NCBI RefSeq assembly: GCF_963583255.1
Contig: NC_084803.1
Location: forward strand, 8,360,238-8,424,237
Direction: 5' to 3'
Length of the DNA: 64,000 nucleotides
Source of the DNA: Pyrus communis
Taxonomy: Eukaryota > Streptophyta > Magnoliopsida > Rosales > Rosaceae
Made by a program: the position numbers and the translations under genes. Positions 36,521-51,500 of this stretch are shown piece by piece (position 1 is the stretch's first letter; each line of letters opens with the position of its first letter). The notes under the pieces are model-generated. The model made no database searches and was not told the DNA's origin. It saw only the letters and a list, made by a program, of their open reading frames with translations.

Positions 36521-39500
36521 ATGTCAGGGAGTGGGGGTAGTATTAGGGTGCTGAACGTGGCGGAGAAGCCGTCGGTGGCCAAGTCGGTGGCGACATTACT
36601 GTCAGGGAACCAAGGGCAAGGGCTGAGAGTGAGGGAAGGCCGATCCCGCTACAACAAAATCTTCGAGTTCAACTACTCCATCAATGGCCGCCCCTGCCAC
36701 ATGCTCGTCACCTCCGTCACCGGCCACCTCATGGAGCTCGAATTTGAGGACCGCTTTCGAAAATGGCACGCCTGCGACCCCGCCCTTCTCTTTACCGCTC
36801 CCGTCCATAAAAAAGTCCCTGAGGTCAGCTCCTCTCTCTCTCTCTCTCTCCGTCAAGGATTCTGATATGTTAGGGCTATTTGATTTCTTTACCGTATTCT
36901 TACTGGTATGTTAGAGCAGGAGCAAGATTAGTATGTTAATCTGCAATTGAATATGCAGCAATGTTGGCCTTTTATTGGTTGTGTGAATTATGAATATAAA
37001 TAATGTAGGACAAGTTGGATATCAAGAGGACGTTAGAGGAGGAAGCAAGGAGGTGCCAGTGGCTTGTCTTGTGGCTCGATTGTGATAGAGAAGGAGAAAA
37101 CATTGCGTTTGAAGTCATAGAAGTATGCACAGCCGTGAATCGTCATCTTACCATAAGGAGGGCTCGTTTCTCAGCTTTGACTGAAAGGTTCTGGACCTAA
37201 TTAAATTCCAAATTTTCATTCCTCTTGGTTTCAAGTAGTCGAACCACACTATTTAATTTTATTGTCGTTTCAGGGATATCTATAATGCGGTGCAGAATCT
37301 TGTCAACGCAAACAAATTCTTTGCTGATGCAGTGGATGCTAGGCAAGTGAGTACCTTTCATTAGCCGACTCTCTTTTTGTTGGTGGTAACTTCCAAGTTA
37401 GTTTGTTAGGTTATATAAAACCCTATAGACTTTTGGGAACTACAAATTATGCTCTAGGACGCCTACGTTTCTCACCACCCACTGTTTGTGGTTAACTCAA
37501 GGGATCACTGTTAGTCATATCTTCATACTAACATTATTGGTCTATCATTCTTTGGTAACACTGTTTTCCTGTGTCAGATAAAGTTTAATCTTCTTTTCTT
37601 TTTTCTGCAGGAAATAGATCTTCGGATTGGTGCTTCGTTTACTAGGTTTCAGACTATGCTGCTGAGAGATGCATTTGTTATTGATTCCACTGCAAGTGAC
37701 AGAAATCTTGTTCTAAGTTATGGTCCTTGCCAGGTATGAAATTGATTACAAGTTTACATCCATAACATATACTGATTTAAACGTCAGAATATTCAATCTG
37801 CCTCCCCTTTCAGTACAGTGCCCTACAATTATCTATGCTTTATAATTTCCCTTTGTTTGTAGTTCCCTACACTTGGATTTGTTGTGGAGAGATATTGGGA
37901 AATACAGTCGCACGAGCCAGAGGAGTTTTGGACCATAAACTGTTCACACAAATCAGATGAAGGCACTGCTACATTCCATTGGATGTAAATTGTGAAGACT
38001 TTGTGTTTCCTTTTCAGCTTCAGCAACCATTTGAAGTTTAATGATTTTAATACTTTTGCAGGCGTGGGCATTTATTTGACTATGCTTGTGCTGTTGTTAT
38101 TTATGAAATGTGTGTTGAGGAACCTACTGCTACTGTAAGTCATGTTGAGTTTGTGTAACATTGCCAATTTTTGTATAACCATTTGCACTCTCCGCTTTAA
38201 AATTTCCAAAACACAGGTGACAAAGGTTAGACAACAGGAGAAGCTGAAAAAGCCTCCAAATCCTCTGAATACAATTCAGCTTGAACAGCGTGCCTCAATA
38301 TACTTTCGGATGAGTTCTGAACACACAATGAAGGTGAGCACATGGGCCACAATGTTGTCTTGATGTATATCTGTTTCTGGGTTACAGGTAAATTGATAAA
38401 AAAATCAATGCCAAATGCTTCATAGTTCTCCTAAAGATTTGACTGTCCTTGTAATTGTTTTGAAGCTACTAGGGAAAGAAACTAATAGACTTATCCATAG
38501 CATTGAACTTAAGTTACAGGCACTGCCATTCCTGGTTTTCTACTAAGGTTTGATTTGTGATTCAGATGTATAGTTTATGATTAGAATTTTCAATGGTTGT
38601 CTCATAATTTATAATTTTCTATGAATCTTCTAGTTGTGACTGAAGCTATTTAGGTCTTAGAGTTTGATGAAATGGGCTGGTTCCATTGTATGTCAGTAAA
38701 TGTTTCAGATGGGTTATATGCCATTATAATATGTTCACTTTTCTTCTTCTCCAAAGGGGAGGATAAAAATAAATATAAAAGGAAAATGGGTATATATTTC
38801 TTGTGCAGTAAAGGTGCAACATCCTTTTTCTTAAATTCTATTTCATATTCATTTAATATACATTTGACATGTTTTTGTGGCTGTGGATTTCATCACATTT
38901 TAGTATTTTACCCCTGCACTCATTCACCCTTATTGTAGGTGGCAGAAGAGCTGTACCAAGCTGGTTTCATCAGTTATCCTCGTACGGAGACTGATGGCTT
39001 CTCTGAAAGGACGGATTTACATGTTAGTAACCTTTTCTTCTATTGAGAATTACAAACTATGTTACTGGTTCTGGTAGTAGTAACTGTTGAAAAGCATTGA
39101 GAATTTGTACAATTTAGGATTTTGATATAGGCTGGGTAAAAGAATTAGAAAATAACTAATTCAGGAATTGAGGTCAAGCAGATACAATGCGACTCTGTGA
39201 GAGCAATGAAGAATTTGGAACAAAGATGGTTAGAGAATAGGGAATGACAGAATTCACAATGAAACTAGTTCTCATGTAGGTGGATGCAATAATAAAATGT
39301 ATGCGTATATTCGTGCATACGGCGTATGCACATAGAATCTGTTTATGGCATGAGATCTAATGTTCTCATAACGTGAGTAAGGAGATTGTGGACGCGCAAG
39401 AATGGCGCAGGGTATGGTTTCGTAGCTTAGGGTTTTATTATATTTATGGTTGACTTTATTTAAGTATTTTGATTCCATTTAAGATCAAAGTTTTTCGTCT

Positions 39501-42500
39501 CGATAGCATGACCAAGAAAGTCCACGCTATATGATCAAGTTACTCTTTTCTTCTCCCACTTGCCACTTTGTGAAAAAATTTAGTGTTGTTGTCCCTTCCT
39601 AAGCCTATCAAATTTTGCTCTGTCTCGAGTGCCTTCCTTCTTGAAAAGCAGATCTTCGAGACTAAATCTCAGTCGATCCCTCTCGATTATAGATGCATGG
39701 GCAACTCCCCCCTTTCCTCCTTTCAATCTAGTTTTTATGAACTCTGACTGGACGGGAGGTTGAACGATAAATTACCAAAATGAGTAGTACTTCTGGAAGT
39801 GTCATTTTAACTCGTGGTTTGAAGCCTTTAAAGTTCCCCTCTGTATGCCATTTATCGTACATTAGCATAATTTGTCATTTTTATTGTCTTTTCACTCTTC
39901 GGAGTTTTAGCCTCATAGAACGCTGTATTGTGTTCATCTCTAGGTCCTTGCAGCTCTATTTTGGTAATATTTCATCACCTTTCGCTGCATGACTGATTAG
40001 TTGGATCGTAATGTAGGTGATTGTGGAAGAACAACAAAGGCATCCTGGATGGGGATCATATGCTCAACGATTGTTGGACCCAGCATCTGGGCTTTGGAAA
40101 AACCCTAGCAATGGTGGACATGATGACAAGGCCCATCCACCTATCCACCCCACTAAATTTTCTTCTGGAGAATCAGGATGGAGTCAAGATCACCATGTAA
40201 GTATCTAAGGCATGCACAGGTGATAATTTGTTCAGTGCATGTTCTTCAATTGCTCTTTTATTTGATCCAAGCTGAGATATGTACTTTATCTTGTATTATC
40301 TTTTTTTCTGTTTTCAGAGATTGTATGAGCTGGTTGTTCGCCATTTCCTGGCATGTGTCTCACAGCCAGCTGTAGGGGCAGAAACTACTGTTGAGATTGA
40401 TATTGCTGGTGAATTGTTCTCTGCTTCAGGGAGAGTTATACTAGCAGTGAGTTTTCTGTTCCAGTCTTGATTTTTCTTTACTCTTTGGAGTCAAATTTTG
40501 GTCTTGGTGGTTAATATATGTTTTTTATATTTTTGCTTTTTGTTTTTGTTCAAATGTTGGAAACTCTGTAACATTTAAGCTGTGTGTTGTCTTTCACGAG
40601 AGAGGTGTTGTCAAGAGTCAAGACTAGGTTTGCCTTGAAAAAATTTGGGTGGGTTTTTTTTTGGCCTACAATGATCTTAGTGCCATTTCTTACTAGCTAC
40701 TTATGCTGGGAATTCTTTAGATGTGTACTTTCTTGTGTTTTGGCTGGCTGAAAATGGGTGATGGTAGGAGATCTGGTAGCACATAAATATAAGAAATGAT
40801 TAAAACTACTTACATCCCTCCAGTAGAGTTCCGGAAATCACTCATAGTGTTCTTTGGAATGAGTCCTAGACTTTTAAAGACTTGGAAAATATAGTTTGAC
40901 TAGGACAATACATGAAAATCCTAGACTTTAATAGACTAAAGTTTGTTTCAAAACATGAATTATGAATTATCAATTTTGTAGTCCTTTGGAGTGATCCAAA
41001 AATACTTGGTTATGTTTGTAAACCTGTTTATATAAATATATGTAGAAGTATTGATATCAGCGGAAGTATCTGCGGAAAATAGCAAAAGTTGGTTTCCTGA
41101 CCAATTTCTTGAACCCCGTTTATAAAAGTTTGGCGAAACACTGTATGAGAGTGAGCAATATTTTCATGATCTGCATGTGTATGTAAATATGTTTAATATG
41201 GTGGCCCCAGTGGTGGGAGGAGGAAGACTGGGGTTGGAGGGTCACAGTGTCATTGAAAAGAGATGTTTTATCTGGATTTCTGGGGAAAGGTTTAAAGTAG
41301 GGTACTGCCAGCATTTGGTAGGGTAAATCCCAAAAATGTATTAACTAAGGGGAATTGAAGTGGGGAAATTGCGAAACAATGAATGCTGATGTTCATTGTA
41401 AGAGCTTCACGTTCCCATGTTTCTCAAGCTGTACAAATACTTTCTACTCCGTGCAGTGGACCCTCTTGTATAGCTTATATGGGTGACTTAGGGTTTGAGT
41501 TTGAGCGTTTATTTTCTTATTACTAGTATGTGATGTTTTGCTAACATAAATGAGATGGACCCCATGTCTAGGACCTTAGACCCTGTACCTCTAACTCAGG
41601 ACCAAAATATGGGTCCCAACACTACGAATTTGGGACTTGGTTTGGGGAACCTGAAATCCATACCAAACCTTGGACCTGTAACCTTAGACTCCAGATCCAT
41701 TTTCTGTTCTACTTTCTTCCTAGTAAGTCTCTTTCTTGGTCCTGCATCAGCTCTAGACTTAGAAGTTGACCAGTATCCTTGGGCCTTGCAGTTTTATCTT
41801 TCCTTCAGTGGGTTTGATATGCTTTCAATGTGTTCATACATCTTGCATGCTTTTTGAATTGTCCCTAAGTGATGGTTTGGCACTACATAATCAATAGTTT
41901 TTATATGTTTGGAAAATAAGCAGTACTACATAATCAAGTCTTTATATGTAAATAAGAATGAGTTTTTAAATTTTTTATTTGACTCAATTACTTTTTATTT
42001 TCCAGAAAAATTACTTAGACGTTTATCGATTTGAATCATGGGGAGGTTCGTTGCTACCAACATATGAATTTGGACAACAGGTGTGTTTATTAATCATTAA
42101 GCGATGCGTCTAAATTTTCAATTGGTGTTCAGTTATTGTTTTATTTCATTCCTGTATATATGATCTCTCTGTCACCATTTCACAAGCCTTTTCTCATATC
42201 CTATCAGCAAGCTGAAAACCATAATGTAGCATATGACTGTAAATATACATCCTACTTAATATGAAATGATTTCAAGAGAATATGTGTGGCCGAACTGTTA
42301 GATCAAGTGATAAAACACGACTGAGTTACCCAAATTATCATGTAAGTCATCAAGTTGCAGAGACTAGAAGTTTGGCTAATGTTATTGGTGATTTATGATG
42401 TATGTTTGACCCTTAATTAGGTGAGCATTGAAAAAATTGGCCATTGATATGGCTTTAAAATTTCAAGTTTATTTCTAGGATCGCTTATTAATTAAATGTT

Positions 42501-45500
42501 TTTTTGTTCTTAAAGATTGAGTATTAGTTCGTTGAATCAATTTTGTACTTTGAATTATTGTTTTTTTTAAAAGTACTGTTGAAATTACATTTTTATTAAG
42601 AGTGACGATGGCATAACGGTTCAATGGGTGTGCAAAATTTGTGATTGAAACACAGATCATGTTTTTAATCCTTTTAAACACACACATACACACTGCAGGC
42701 AAAAGAAGGAAAAAAAAATGGGAAGACAAAGATTCTAACAAATTCGCAGTACAGATTTCTATGTTATTGAGCTTGTGGTTAAACCTCTGCTTTATGACTG
42801 GCCAACAGAAAAGAAAAAGAAATGAAACTGTGACTTATGTTGTAAATTGCATTGCAAAACCATAGGATCTGTTATACATTAAAACAATAATCATTTATCT
42901 TGCAGTTTGTCCCAACAACATTAACTCTTGATTCAGGAGTCACTAGGCCTCCACCACTTTTAAGTGAAGCTGATTTGCTGAGCTGTATGGACAAGGTATC
43001 GACTCTATGAATTTATCTCTTTAGTAATTTTCTTATGCAGCTATAATATATTGATTTTTATTACTTTGTTCATGTATGTACCTTGTATATATTATTACAT
43101 ATTTTAAATATAGTTTTCTAACCTTTTTGTTTGATTTATTAGGAGGGCATTGGCACAGATGCAACGATGCATGATCACATAAAAAAGCTGCTGGATCGAT
43201 TTTATGCAACCAAGGACTCAAGCATGCGTTTCTCACCGACCAATCTTGTAACTTTTCTCTGGCTATAACAATATGATATATTCTTTCTCCCTCATGTTTT
43301 ATCTTTGTATGGTTTTCCTGAATATTGTTGTTGTTTTTTTTATTTGGGAGGGAGGGGCTTGCCTACTGTTTGCTTCTTGTTGAGAGGGAAACAATTAGTT
43401 AATATTAGAAAAAAAGAAGTGGGGAACAAAATGAATTGGAAGGTTATTTGTAGTTCTCAAAAGGTCTTCTCAGTAAAATGTCGTGTTGCTCCCATCTAGG
43501 CATGATAGCAGAATTTTGGAGTTGGAATAGTCATGAGTTTTTTTTTTTTTTTTGCACTACTTTCCCTACTTTCTCGTTTTTTGTTTATCTCACGAAATTT
43601 GAAAGGCTAAAGGTTGGGCTTTTTGCTTGGACAACTGCTCATAGTAGGTGAATACATATGACATGGTATAGAGGAGGAAACCCTGTTGGTATCATTCTCC
43701 TGAATGGTGTGTAATGTGCAAAAGTGATGCTGAATGCTTGAACTTCTTTTTATTAGAAGGAGAAATTTCATTTTATTAGAAATTCTTTACAGTAGAGTGG
43801 ACAAGTAATCCACCAGGAGCAGAAAGAAAAAGAACATTGGTACAGAAAGCTACATCGATATGAAGAAACCAAGACTAAGTTAAAACACCACAGCCTTCCT
43901 GTCTAGCATAATGCTCGATGAAAATATATTTCTAATAACAGTTACAGTATATACAGAAGCCCAGAGCACTGCCCAACACATGACCTTTTCCTGCATCTCC
44001 GTATGTCCTACCCCTCTTCAGAACCCGTTGAACTTTGAACCACTTACTGATTGTTCTAAGCATATTAAGATTTGTCAGCAGGCTCAGCACTTTGTTAAGT
44101 CAAAACTGACCGAAGGGTATCAGCATTTCCTATTTTAAGTCTTAGTATCAACTGATAGATATCCTAACTAAGGCTACTGGTAGCATTATGTTCTGTTTTC
44201 TTTAGATAAGTTGGGCATTAAAGATATTACTATGCACCAAAGTGTAAGGGTGATTGCCTTGTACTTCTATAAGGCTAGGTGACTTTTGCAAATGATTAGG
44301 CTGATTATACTGAACTGTTTTATATACCCTTGCACAGTATTTATCCTTAAATTTAATGGAGAAGAATATGATTGAGTTAGTCCTAAAAATACTCTTCTCT
44401 ACAGATCTACTAGGCAGCTTAAGCGTGTTATTGTATTTTCAGCATAATATAAAACCACAAAAAAGAAAAACACTAACTCTTAGGACACCTAAGATACCAA
44501 AGGTGTTTAAAAACTCACCCTAGGTTGTAGACGGACTCTTGGTATTAGCCTAGGTACCTGTAGAGGACACGTCTGGTGTAGATAGGTGATGCTTGTGTAG
44601 TGACTCCAGCCTTAAGCATTTAATCTCTATGAACTTCTCAGATAACCTCACACAACTTTCCTTGAAGTAGGCGTGCCAAAAAACCATACGAGTCATAAAA
44701 ATACAAATACTGAATTTATTTATCTTTGTAATTAAGTCCTTTCTGCTTCCTATTTGGTCTTCTTGGGAGCCACCACATCCATTTGTTTTCAACCTCTGTA
44801 TCAGAGGCATTGTAAGATTCAAATCAGGTAGCTGACACAGAATGTGAGATAGATGTTCTGGAGAAACGACATGACTTGGGAGTTTTTACTGTACCTATGG
44901 AGAAAATACCTCAGTAAATACTGTTGACGTCTAAAATTCCTGTTGCTAAGTTCACTGCCGCTTTTTCACCTGTTGCAAAGTTGAAGTTCATACAAAGCAT
45001 CTTTATTTCACAACAATAGAAACCCATGTCACATTGCATGCACACATCATAAAATGAGTATTGACTTCTACATAGCCTCCTTATCCCCACTAGGTTAAAG
45101 ATTGTACTTTTATATTTATAATATTTCAAAATCTTCTTCAGGTAGAACAATATTATGTAACATTATTTTCTTTAATAGAACTGTATAGAACAAAGATGTC
45201 TTATGTGATCTCTTCTTTGCTCTTTAAATGTTGTATAGGTGTACTCGACATTTGTAACAGAAAAATGGATGCCATTATACTATTTCTTTGTTGTATCCTA
45301 GTGGAAAGCTACTGGAGTTTGTATTGATAATTTGGCATAAATGCAGGGCGAAGCGTTGGTGATGGGATATGATGACATGGGGTAAGAAATTCAAATTCAT
45401 CTTCATTTCTGAAAAATAATATTTGAGTCTTAAACTACTGTTAAGAATCAGCTGCATTTTTTTCTTTCTTGATACAAGCGATAGAGTGAGAGGGGGTAAT

Positions 45501-48500
45501 CGAGCCTAGGACCTTTAGTGCAGGGGTAAATACTCTTAACCATTTGAGCTACAAGCAAGCCCGTTGTGAATCAGGTTCTATTAAACTAGTTTGCTATGGA
45601 ATCATAATTTCTTGTTGGGTGGCATGTTAATGTTTTAGTTTATCCGCAGAAACTAACTAAAGGAATTATATGAAGATTGATTTTGAATTTTCTTATCATA
45701 CCTGGAAATCTGTAAAACATGTTTTATGATCAATAAGAGATATTTTATAAATGAATGAACCATCGAATGCTAGTAAGAAGGGATATTGTATGGTTTGGCA
45801 GTGATCCATTTTAGATTCTGTTAGCAAATGCTGACTAGATTCCGGGGATATCAATAAAAAGGTGAAGGATTTATACATCATGAAAAATATGATAAAACAT
45901 TGTGTACCGTTCAAAATGAAGACTGCCAAAAAAATTAAAAGGGACACAAGGCGTTGACCGTTGAGGTGTAAGTCATTTGGCACTCAAACTACTACAATTT
46001 GAAGTATATATGAAACTATTTCCGATAAAAGTCCTCTTCTCTTTTGGAATTTTTTATGAGAGTTGTATCATATAGATTGTGGATCTTTTGTTCACTTCAC
46101 CTAGTCTTTGTACTGTGTTGTATGATTACTGCCAAGAGTTCTTTATTGCTCAGTGAATAAATATATCCAAGATCAGCAAGTCTGTTGAGTGAACTCTTGA
46201 GGTTACCTATATTCTATCTATGATAAAAAAACCTCATGTTTGAAGTTTCAGTTTCTAGTTTACAATGTATGACATGTCATATGCTTACAAAGCTGTCCAA
46301 TAGTTATTATTATATGGTTAGAAGTCTGAAGCTTCAAAGCTCCACATGAAGCTTACTTGCAGATATTTTTTGTTTCACATGATTTTTAATGACTTCATAT
46401 CTAGAATGAGCAATATTTGTTAACTGATGTATGTCTTTTCAAATTCAAGGGGAATCAAATTTATGGGAATCTTTACTTACTAGGTATAAACTGTGGAAAC
46501 CATACCTTAGAGCTGTTATGGAGCGTGACATGAAAGCTGTTAGTGAAGGTGCTAAGAGCAAAGCTGAAGTTTTGGAAACTTGCTTGCAGCAAATGAAAGC
46601 TTGCTTCCTAGATGTAAGTTTGTAGTTTGATTTTTTCAGTTACTATTTATAGCTTAATTTTCTTTTCTATTCTGATTCGAGTCTTATGCACATAGTCAAC
46701 CATATCGTACTAATTAGAATTTAGAACATATATCACCTAAGATGAAACTGTCAGGCTACATTTTGTATGCGGGAAAGAAAACTTGAGAATGGAAAAGTGC
46801 TGACTTTCCCATGTTTGGTAAGTCCAAGCTTGAGAAATGATTTCCTGGGTCATGGGAAAATAGGGGGTGGGTGGGGGGTTGGTGTGGGGTGGGGGGGGGG
46901 GGGGGGGGGGGGGTGGTGGTGGAAGCGAATACCTCCACCCCCTTGGTATTCACTTTCCTTCCCCGTGGGAAACCAAAAAAATGTATTCATTGCCATATTT
47001 CCTATTTTTCTATGACAAATTTCTCCTCATTAAAATTGCCCTTTATATCCCCAAAAAAAAGATATTTTCTACCTTCTTTCCCATTGTTACCAAGCTTGGG
47101 AAAGAAATTTTGCATTTCCCTTCCTCTAGGAAAAGAAATGGGAAATAATTTCCCATGAATTCAATTCCGCATACCAAGGCAACCTTAGTGTCCACTGATA
47201 TACTGGTAGTTTTGTTTTATGAAAATATCAGTGGAAATATGAACTATTAAATGAAACATCATGTAGTTCAAAAAATGACAAAAATTTTATTAAAACATAT
47301 TGGAGATTTTATAAAAATTTGGGAAAGCTACAAACACATCAATTAGACATGTAACATAGATTGGCATATCCATTGAAATATACAATGCATAATTGCATAT
47401 GATGAAAGCCGAGCATGGGACTCATACATAAGTGGTCTTGAAACTCTAATTTTGTAACGGGCAAGATATTTTCTTTTTCTTTTTCTTTTTCCACATGTAT
47501 AAGCATTCTAAGTTCCTGTAAAAAAAATTCTTCAAGCTGCTTCCTTACACTATGAAAATCAGTTTTAAATTGTGTAACATGGAATAATATCCATCCCAAA
47601 GACCTTTGGCTTTGAAAACAACTTGGCAGTTTTGGATTGAAGCCAAGAAAAGAGAGAAATTTCATTATGTTGTAGGATTTAAACCTTGACGATCACAAAA
47701 TCTGGAAATTTTGCAGGCAAGGTTGAACAAAGTAAAACTCTTTGAAGCCATGTCAGTATTCTTTGAGAGGTAATTTTACTTTCCTCTTGTTTCTCCACTG
47801 TATATATTTTTCTATGATAGCAATGGCAGTCATTCAACTTGATGCAGATCTAGCAGGCCTAGTGGGGATGATCAGCACACATCTGGAGAGTTCGTTCGGC
47901 AATGTGGGCTGTGCCACGAAGCAGATATGGTACTTAGACAAAACCGGGTAATTATTCACTTGAGCCTCATTATATTTACGCTTTGCAAAGTTTCTTGCCT
48001 AAAATTATTCACTTAAGTCTCATTATCTTTAGTGTGTAAGGCCTTCAAGAAAACCTGAAGTTTTTGTTTAGTGAACATGTGTCTCTGGGAAGCAAGCTGG
48101 TTGCTTTGTTGATATGAACTCATATAAGCAGCTTTCTTTGTAGTTATCATCTTTAGTGCTCTCAAAAAGTATAGTTAGCCATAAAAACCAGCATATAAAA
48201 TCTATATCATTAGAATTAGAGATTAAACTCAACAAACTCCTGTAGCAAGGAACCTTCAAAAAGAGAATAAGCCATGTTAACTTTAGAATGAAAAAGGTGT
48301 GATTAGTGAAATTAAAATGTTGTAAATTTCATTATATCGTTAAGCCATTATTTGATTCATTTTGATGTCTTTTCCTCTTAGAATATAGACCATTGATTAA
48401 GGGGATTTGAGTATGTGAGGAATCCTAATCCAAATAAGTGGAAACTTAATTGTTTTACCGAGCTTCCCTTTTTGGATGCTTGGTTTTATTATATTGCTTT

Positions 48501-51500
48501 CGAGTTCATGTAGTATGTAAATAGAGTATTGTTCAGATCTAAGTCTGTACATAGTTGTACTTTCTTGTAAATTATTTTTCAGGGTTCTGGCTTTTGTTCT
48601 CCAGTTTCCTTTATGGCTGACAGTTATAACTTTGTCATAAGTTTATTACTGTTTTATGGAAGTCTACAACCATTTGTACATTGTAATCATCTCCACCTTT
48701 TGTTCTTTTGTAATTGTTACATGTCTTTTGTACAGGATGGAAATTTCATGGTTGGATGCTTGGGTTATCCTCAGGTTGGTCCTTGTCTAAGATATACTTA
48801 TTCTAGTCTAAATTGCATGTTTGTAAGAAGTTTTATCTGCATTACTTTTAACAATTTGTTAACAAGGAAGAAAATCTATTGGTTGTATCTAATATTGTTC
48901 TGACCTGACTGATTAGTATGCCTCCTCATGTCCCCTTTTGTTTCTCATTTGTTAGTGTATATTTTATATGGAGATCAAGATTAAGATTAAATCTTGATCA
49001 GAGGAAGAAGCAACATAACTGGCATCCCTCAAATTGTTCTCTTCATGGGGCATTATTGGGTAAACCTATCATGTGTTGCGTTAATTCTACTAGTAGGCTA
49101 CAAGTTTCCATTTAGAATATTCACTTATATGAAGTTTCATTTATTATATTGGTATTAGTAGCCTTAATTTTTCTTTATGTTATTCGTAGTCTTTCTATGT
49201 TGGCCGTAATATCTAAAGACTGGAGAAGGATACCCATTGCTCTTTGCAGTCTAACTTAATGATTCAAACATTGTCTTGTGGGCTACTTATGCGTATAGTG
49301 GGGACTTAGATGTCTGGAGAAATTTGAATGAAGCATTGGTGGAGGAGCTATCTGCTGTTAGAAAGTGTGCGCCTTTCTCAAAGTAAACCAGATTCTAGGG
49401 AATGATTTTTAGATCCCCAAGGAGAATTTTCATGCAATCCCGTTCTCAGATTTCTTTATGACAGGCTAGAAGTTCCTTACTTTCAACCTTAAAGGGAAAA
49501 TTTGGAATGGTAGTGGCTTGCTAATGGTGCATGGGAAAGTCAATATTTGTGATATGGTTCAAATGGGAGAAGCTATTTTTTTTAGTTTTTAGTTTTTCTT
49601 CCCAGTGGTGTTCTCTTTCTAAATGAGATAGGGAAAGTGTGAATCTCATGTTTCTTTGCTGCTCGTTTTAAGTCTATGGCGGAGGCAGTTGAGGAAGCAA
49701 GTTTGAGTCGTTTGTCCAAAATATTGTTGTTGACTGTTGGAAAGGCATTAGGTGCCTGGAAGGGGTAAGAAAGCTAAAGTATTGTTTAGTATATGGACTG
49801 GGAGCAAATCTTTCAGTTGTAGTGGTATTCAAGGAGATTACGTTGTATTCTATTTACTAGGCTGCATGTTGATGGTTAGAGTTCTTTATTTCTTGGGTCT
49901 ATGGTTTACTTGTATTTGTTTCCACGTTGTAGCTTATCCTTGATTATTTTTGTAGAATAGGAGTTTTTTAGACAAGAAAAGTGTGTGAGAGACCAAGTCA
50001 TCAAGTCTCCTCTTACTGGTCTTCTTTTTTATCTCTTTTTTATTTAGGGCTTCTTGAGTCTTTCTCAAGTTGGAACTGTTTATTTCTGTTGAAATATGAT
50101 GTTTGAAATTTTATGAGACTATCATATTTCATTTACTTGGCATCATTTTAGTCAAATAGTTGTAACACCTATTTGCTACACATTTAGTGTAGGAATGCTG
50201 TCTGGCTCCCTGGATCGGTATCAGAAGCAGCTGTAACAACTAACGTTTGCAACTCATGCACTCCAGGTTTCATTCTGTTATTTTGTTTCCTTAAAGCTGC
50301 CTAAATAAATGATACAAATGCAATTTAAGATGTCCTTAAATATGAGGATTCATATATACATATAATATATAATAATATATCAGTCCCTTCCGTTGAGGGA
50401 TCCATCAACAAAAGGGGGCTGCATAATATGCATGTATGTAGAATCGATGGAAACTTCAAATATCATCTGGATGTTGAAGGGTAAAAGTCGTCAAGTTATT
50501 CCATCTATAACCTGAACTTTGTTTACGCCGTCGCATGTTTCGTTTTTTGTTTTTGCAAAATGAACCAATTTTTAACATTCGTATGATGAGAAAATTACTT
50601 AAAGAATCATCTCTTTCGTTACTATGATAGTTATGTGTTCCAAAGTGGGAGAAACCTGGTTCTAATCTCTGACTGATCTTTTCAAATGCACCAACTGAAA
50701 GGCGTGGTTCTGTCTAGGATTCCCCTTTTTACATGCATCCACTGTACCATACAGAACAAGGGGAGCTGCATTATGATGGAAGACGTGCACACATATTTTA
50801 GGATCCATTTTATAAACATTTCAGGCCCATTCAATGCCATTTCATTTTCGTTTTGGTTTTTATATTTTGTTTGTGAGAGGGGAAATACATGGGGGAACAA
50901 AGGGATGACGAAGAGCAGATGAAGGATGGTGGGAGGGATGTAGAAGAAATGTACAAAGAAAGACGCTCAAAATGAAAATTCGAAACCAAAAAACTAGTTT
51001 AAGTTCTTTTTCACTTTCAATAGTATTCTTCTGTTCCTCATCCCCTCTCTTCCATCACCCACATCCCTTCTTTCCCCCATATACTTTTCTTCATATCTCA
51101 ATCAAAACAGTGAAAACTAAAAACAAAAGACAAAATGGTTATCAATTGGACTTTTCGTTATTGGTTTTAAGTTTCTATATTTTTGTTTGGGATGGAGAGG
51201 AAATATGTGGGAGAAAGGAGTGATGAAGCAGGGTAGAGGGAGGGTGGTGGGGAGGAGGATGGAGAAATGGAGGAGAATATATGAAACAAAAACTTGAAAG
51301 TGAACAACCAAAAGATGTTTTCAGTTTATATATACCTTCTTTCCACATCTACTTCAGCTCCCTTTCTGGATCATTCATTTTCTCTTATATTTCCCCTTCA
51401 TAGGAAATAAAAACTAAAACAAAATGTTTACAAACATGGCATTAGCTTACCGAACCTAAAATAACAGACAAAGCATAAAATCCATTGAAAAAACTGAAAG

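Noticed and set aside
45455..45570. tRNA-like stretch (GAGCCTAGGACC and following)
   Set aside because: No acceptor stem or cloverleaf could be drawn. The phrase resembles dispersed plant repeats, so no tRNA is called.
46767..47158. Gly/Trp-rich ORFs
   Set aside because: They arise from the poly(G) tract in a TOP3A intron and have no homology.
50870..51420. Purine-rich and pyrimidine-rich patches in TOP3A intron 19, possibly an element
   Set aside because: Loose direct and inverted similarities were seen, but no defined ends or target duplication.
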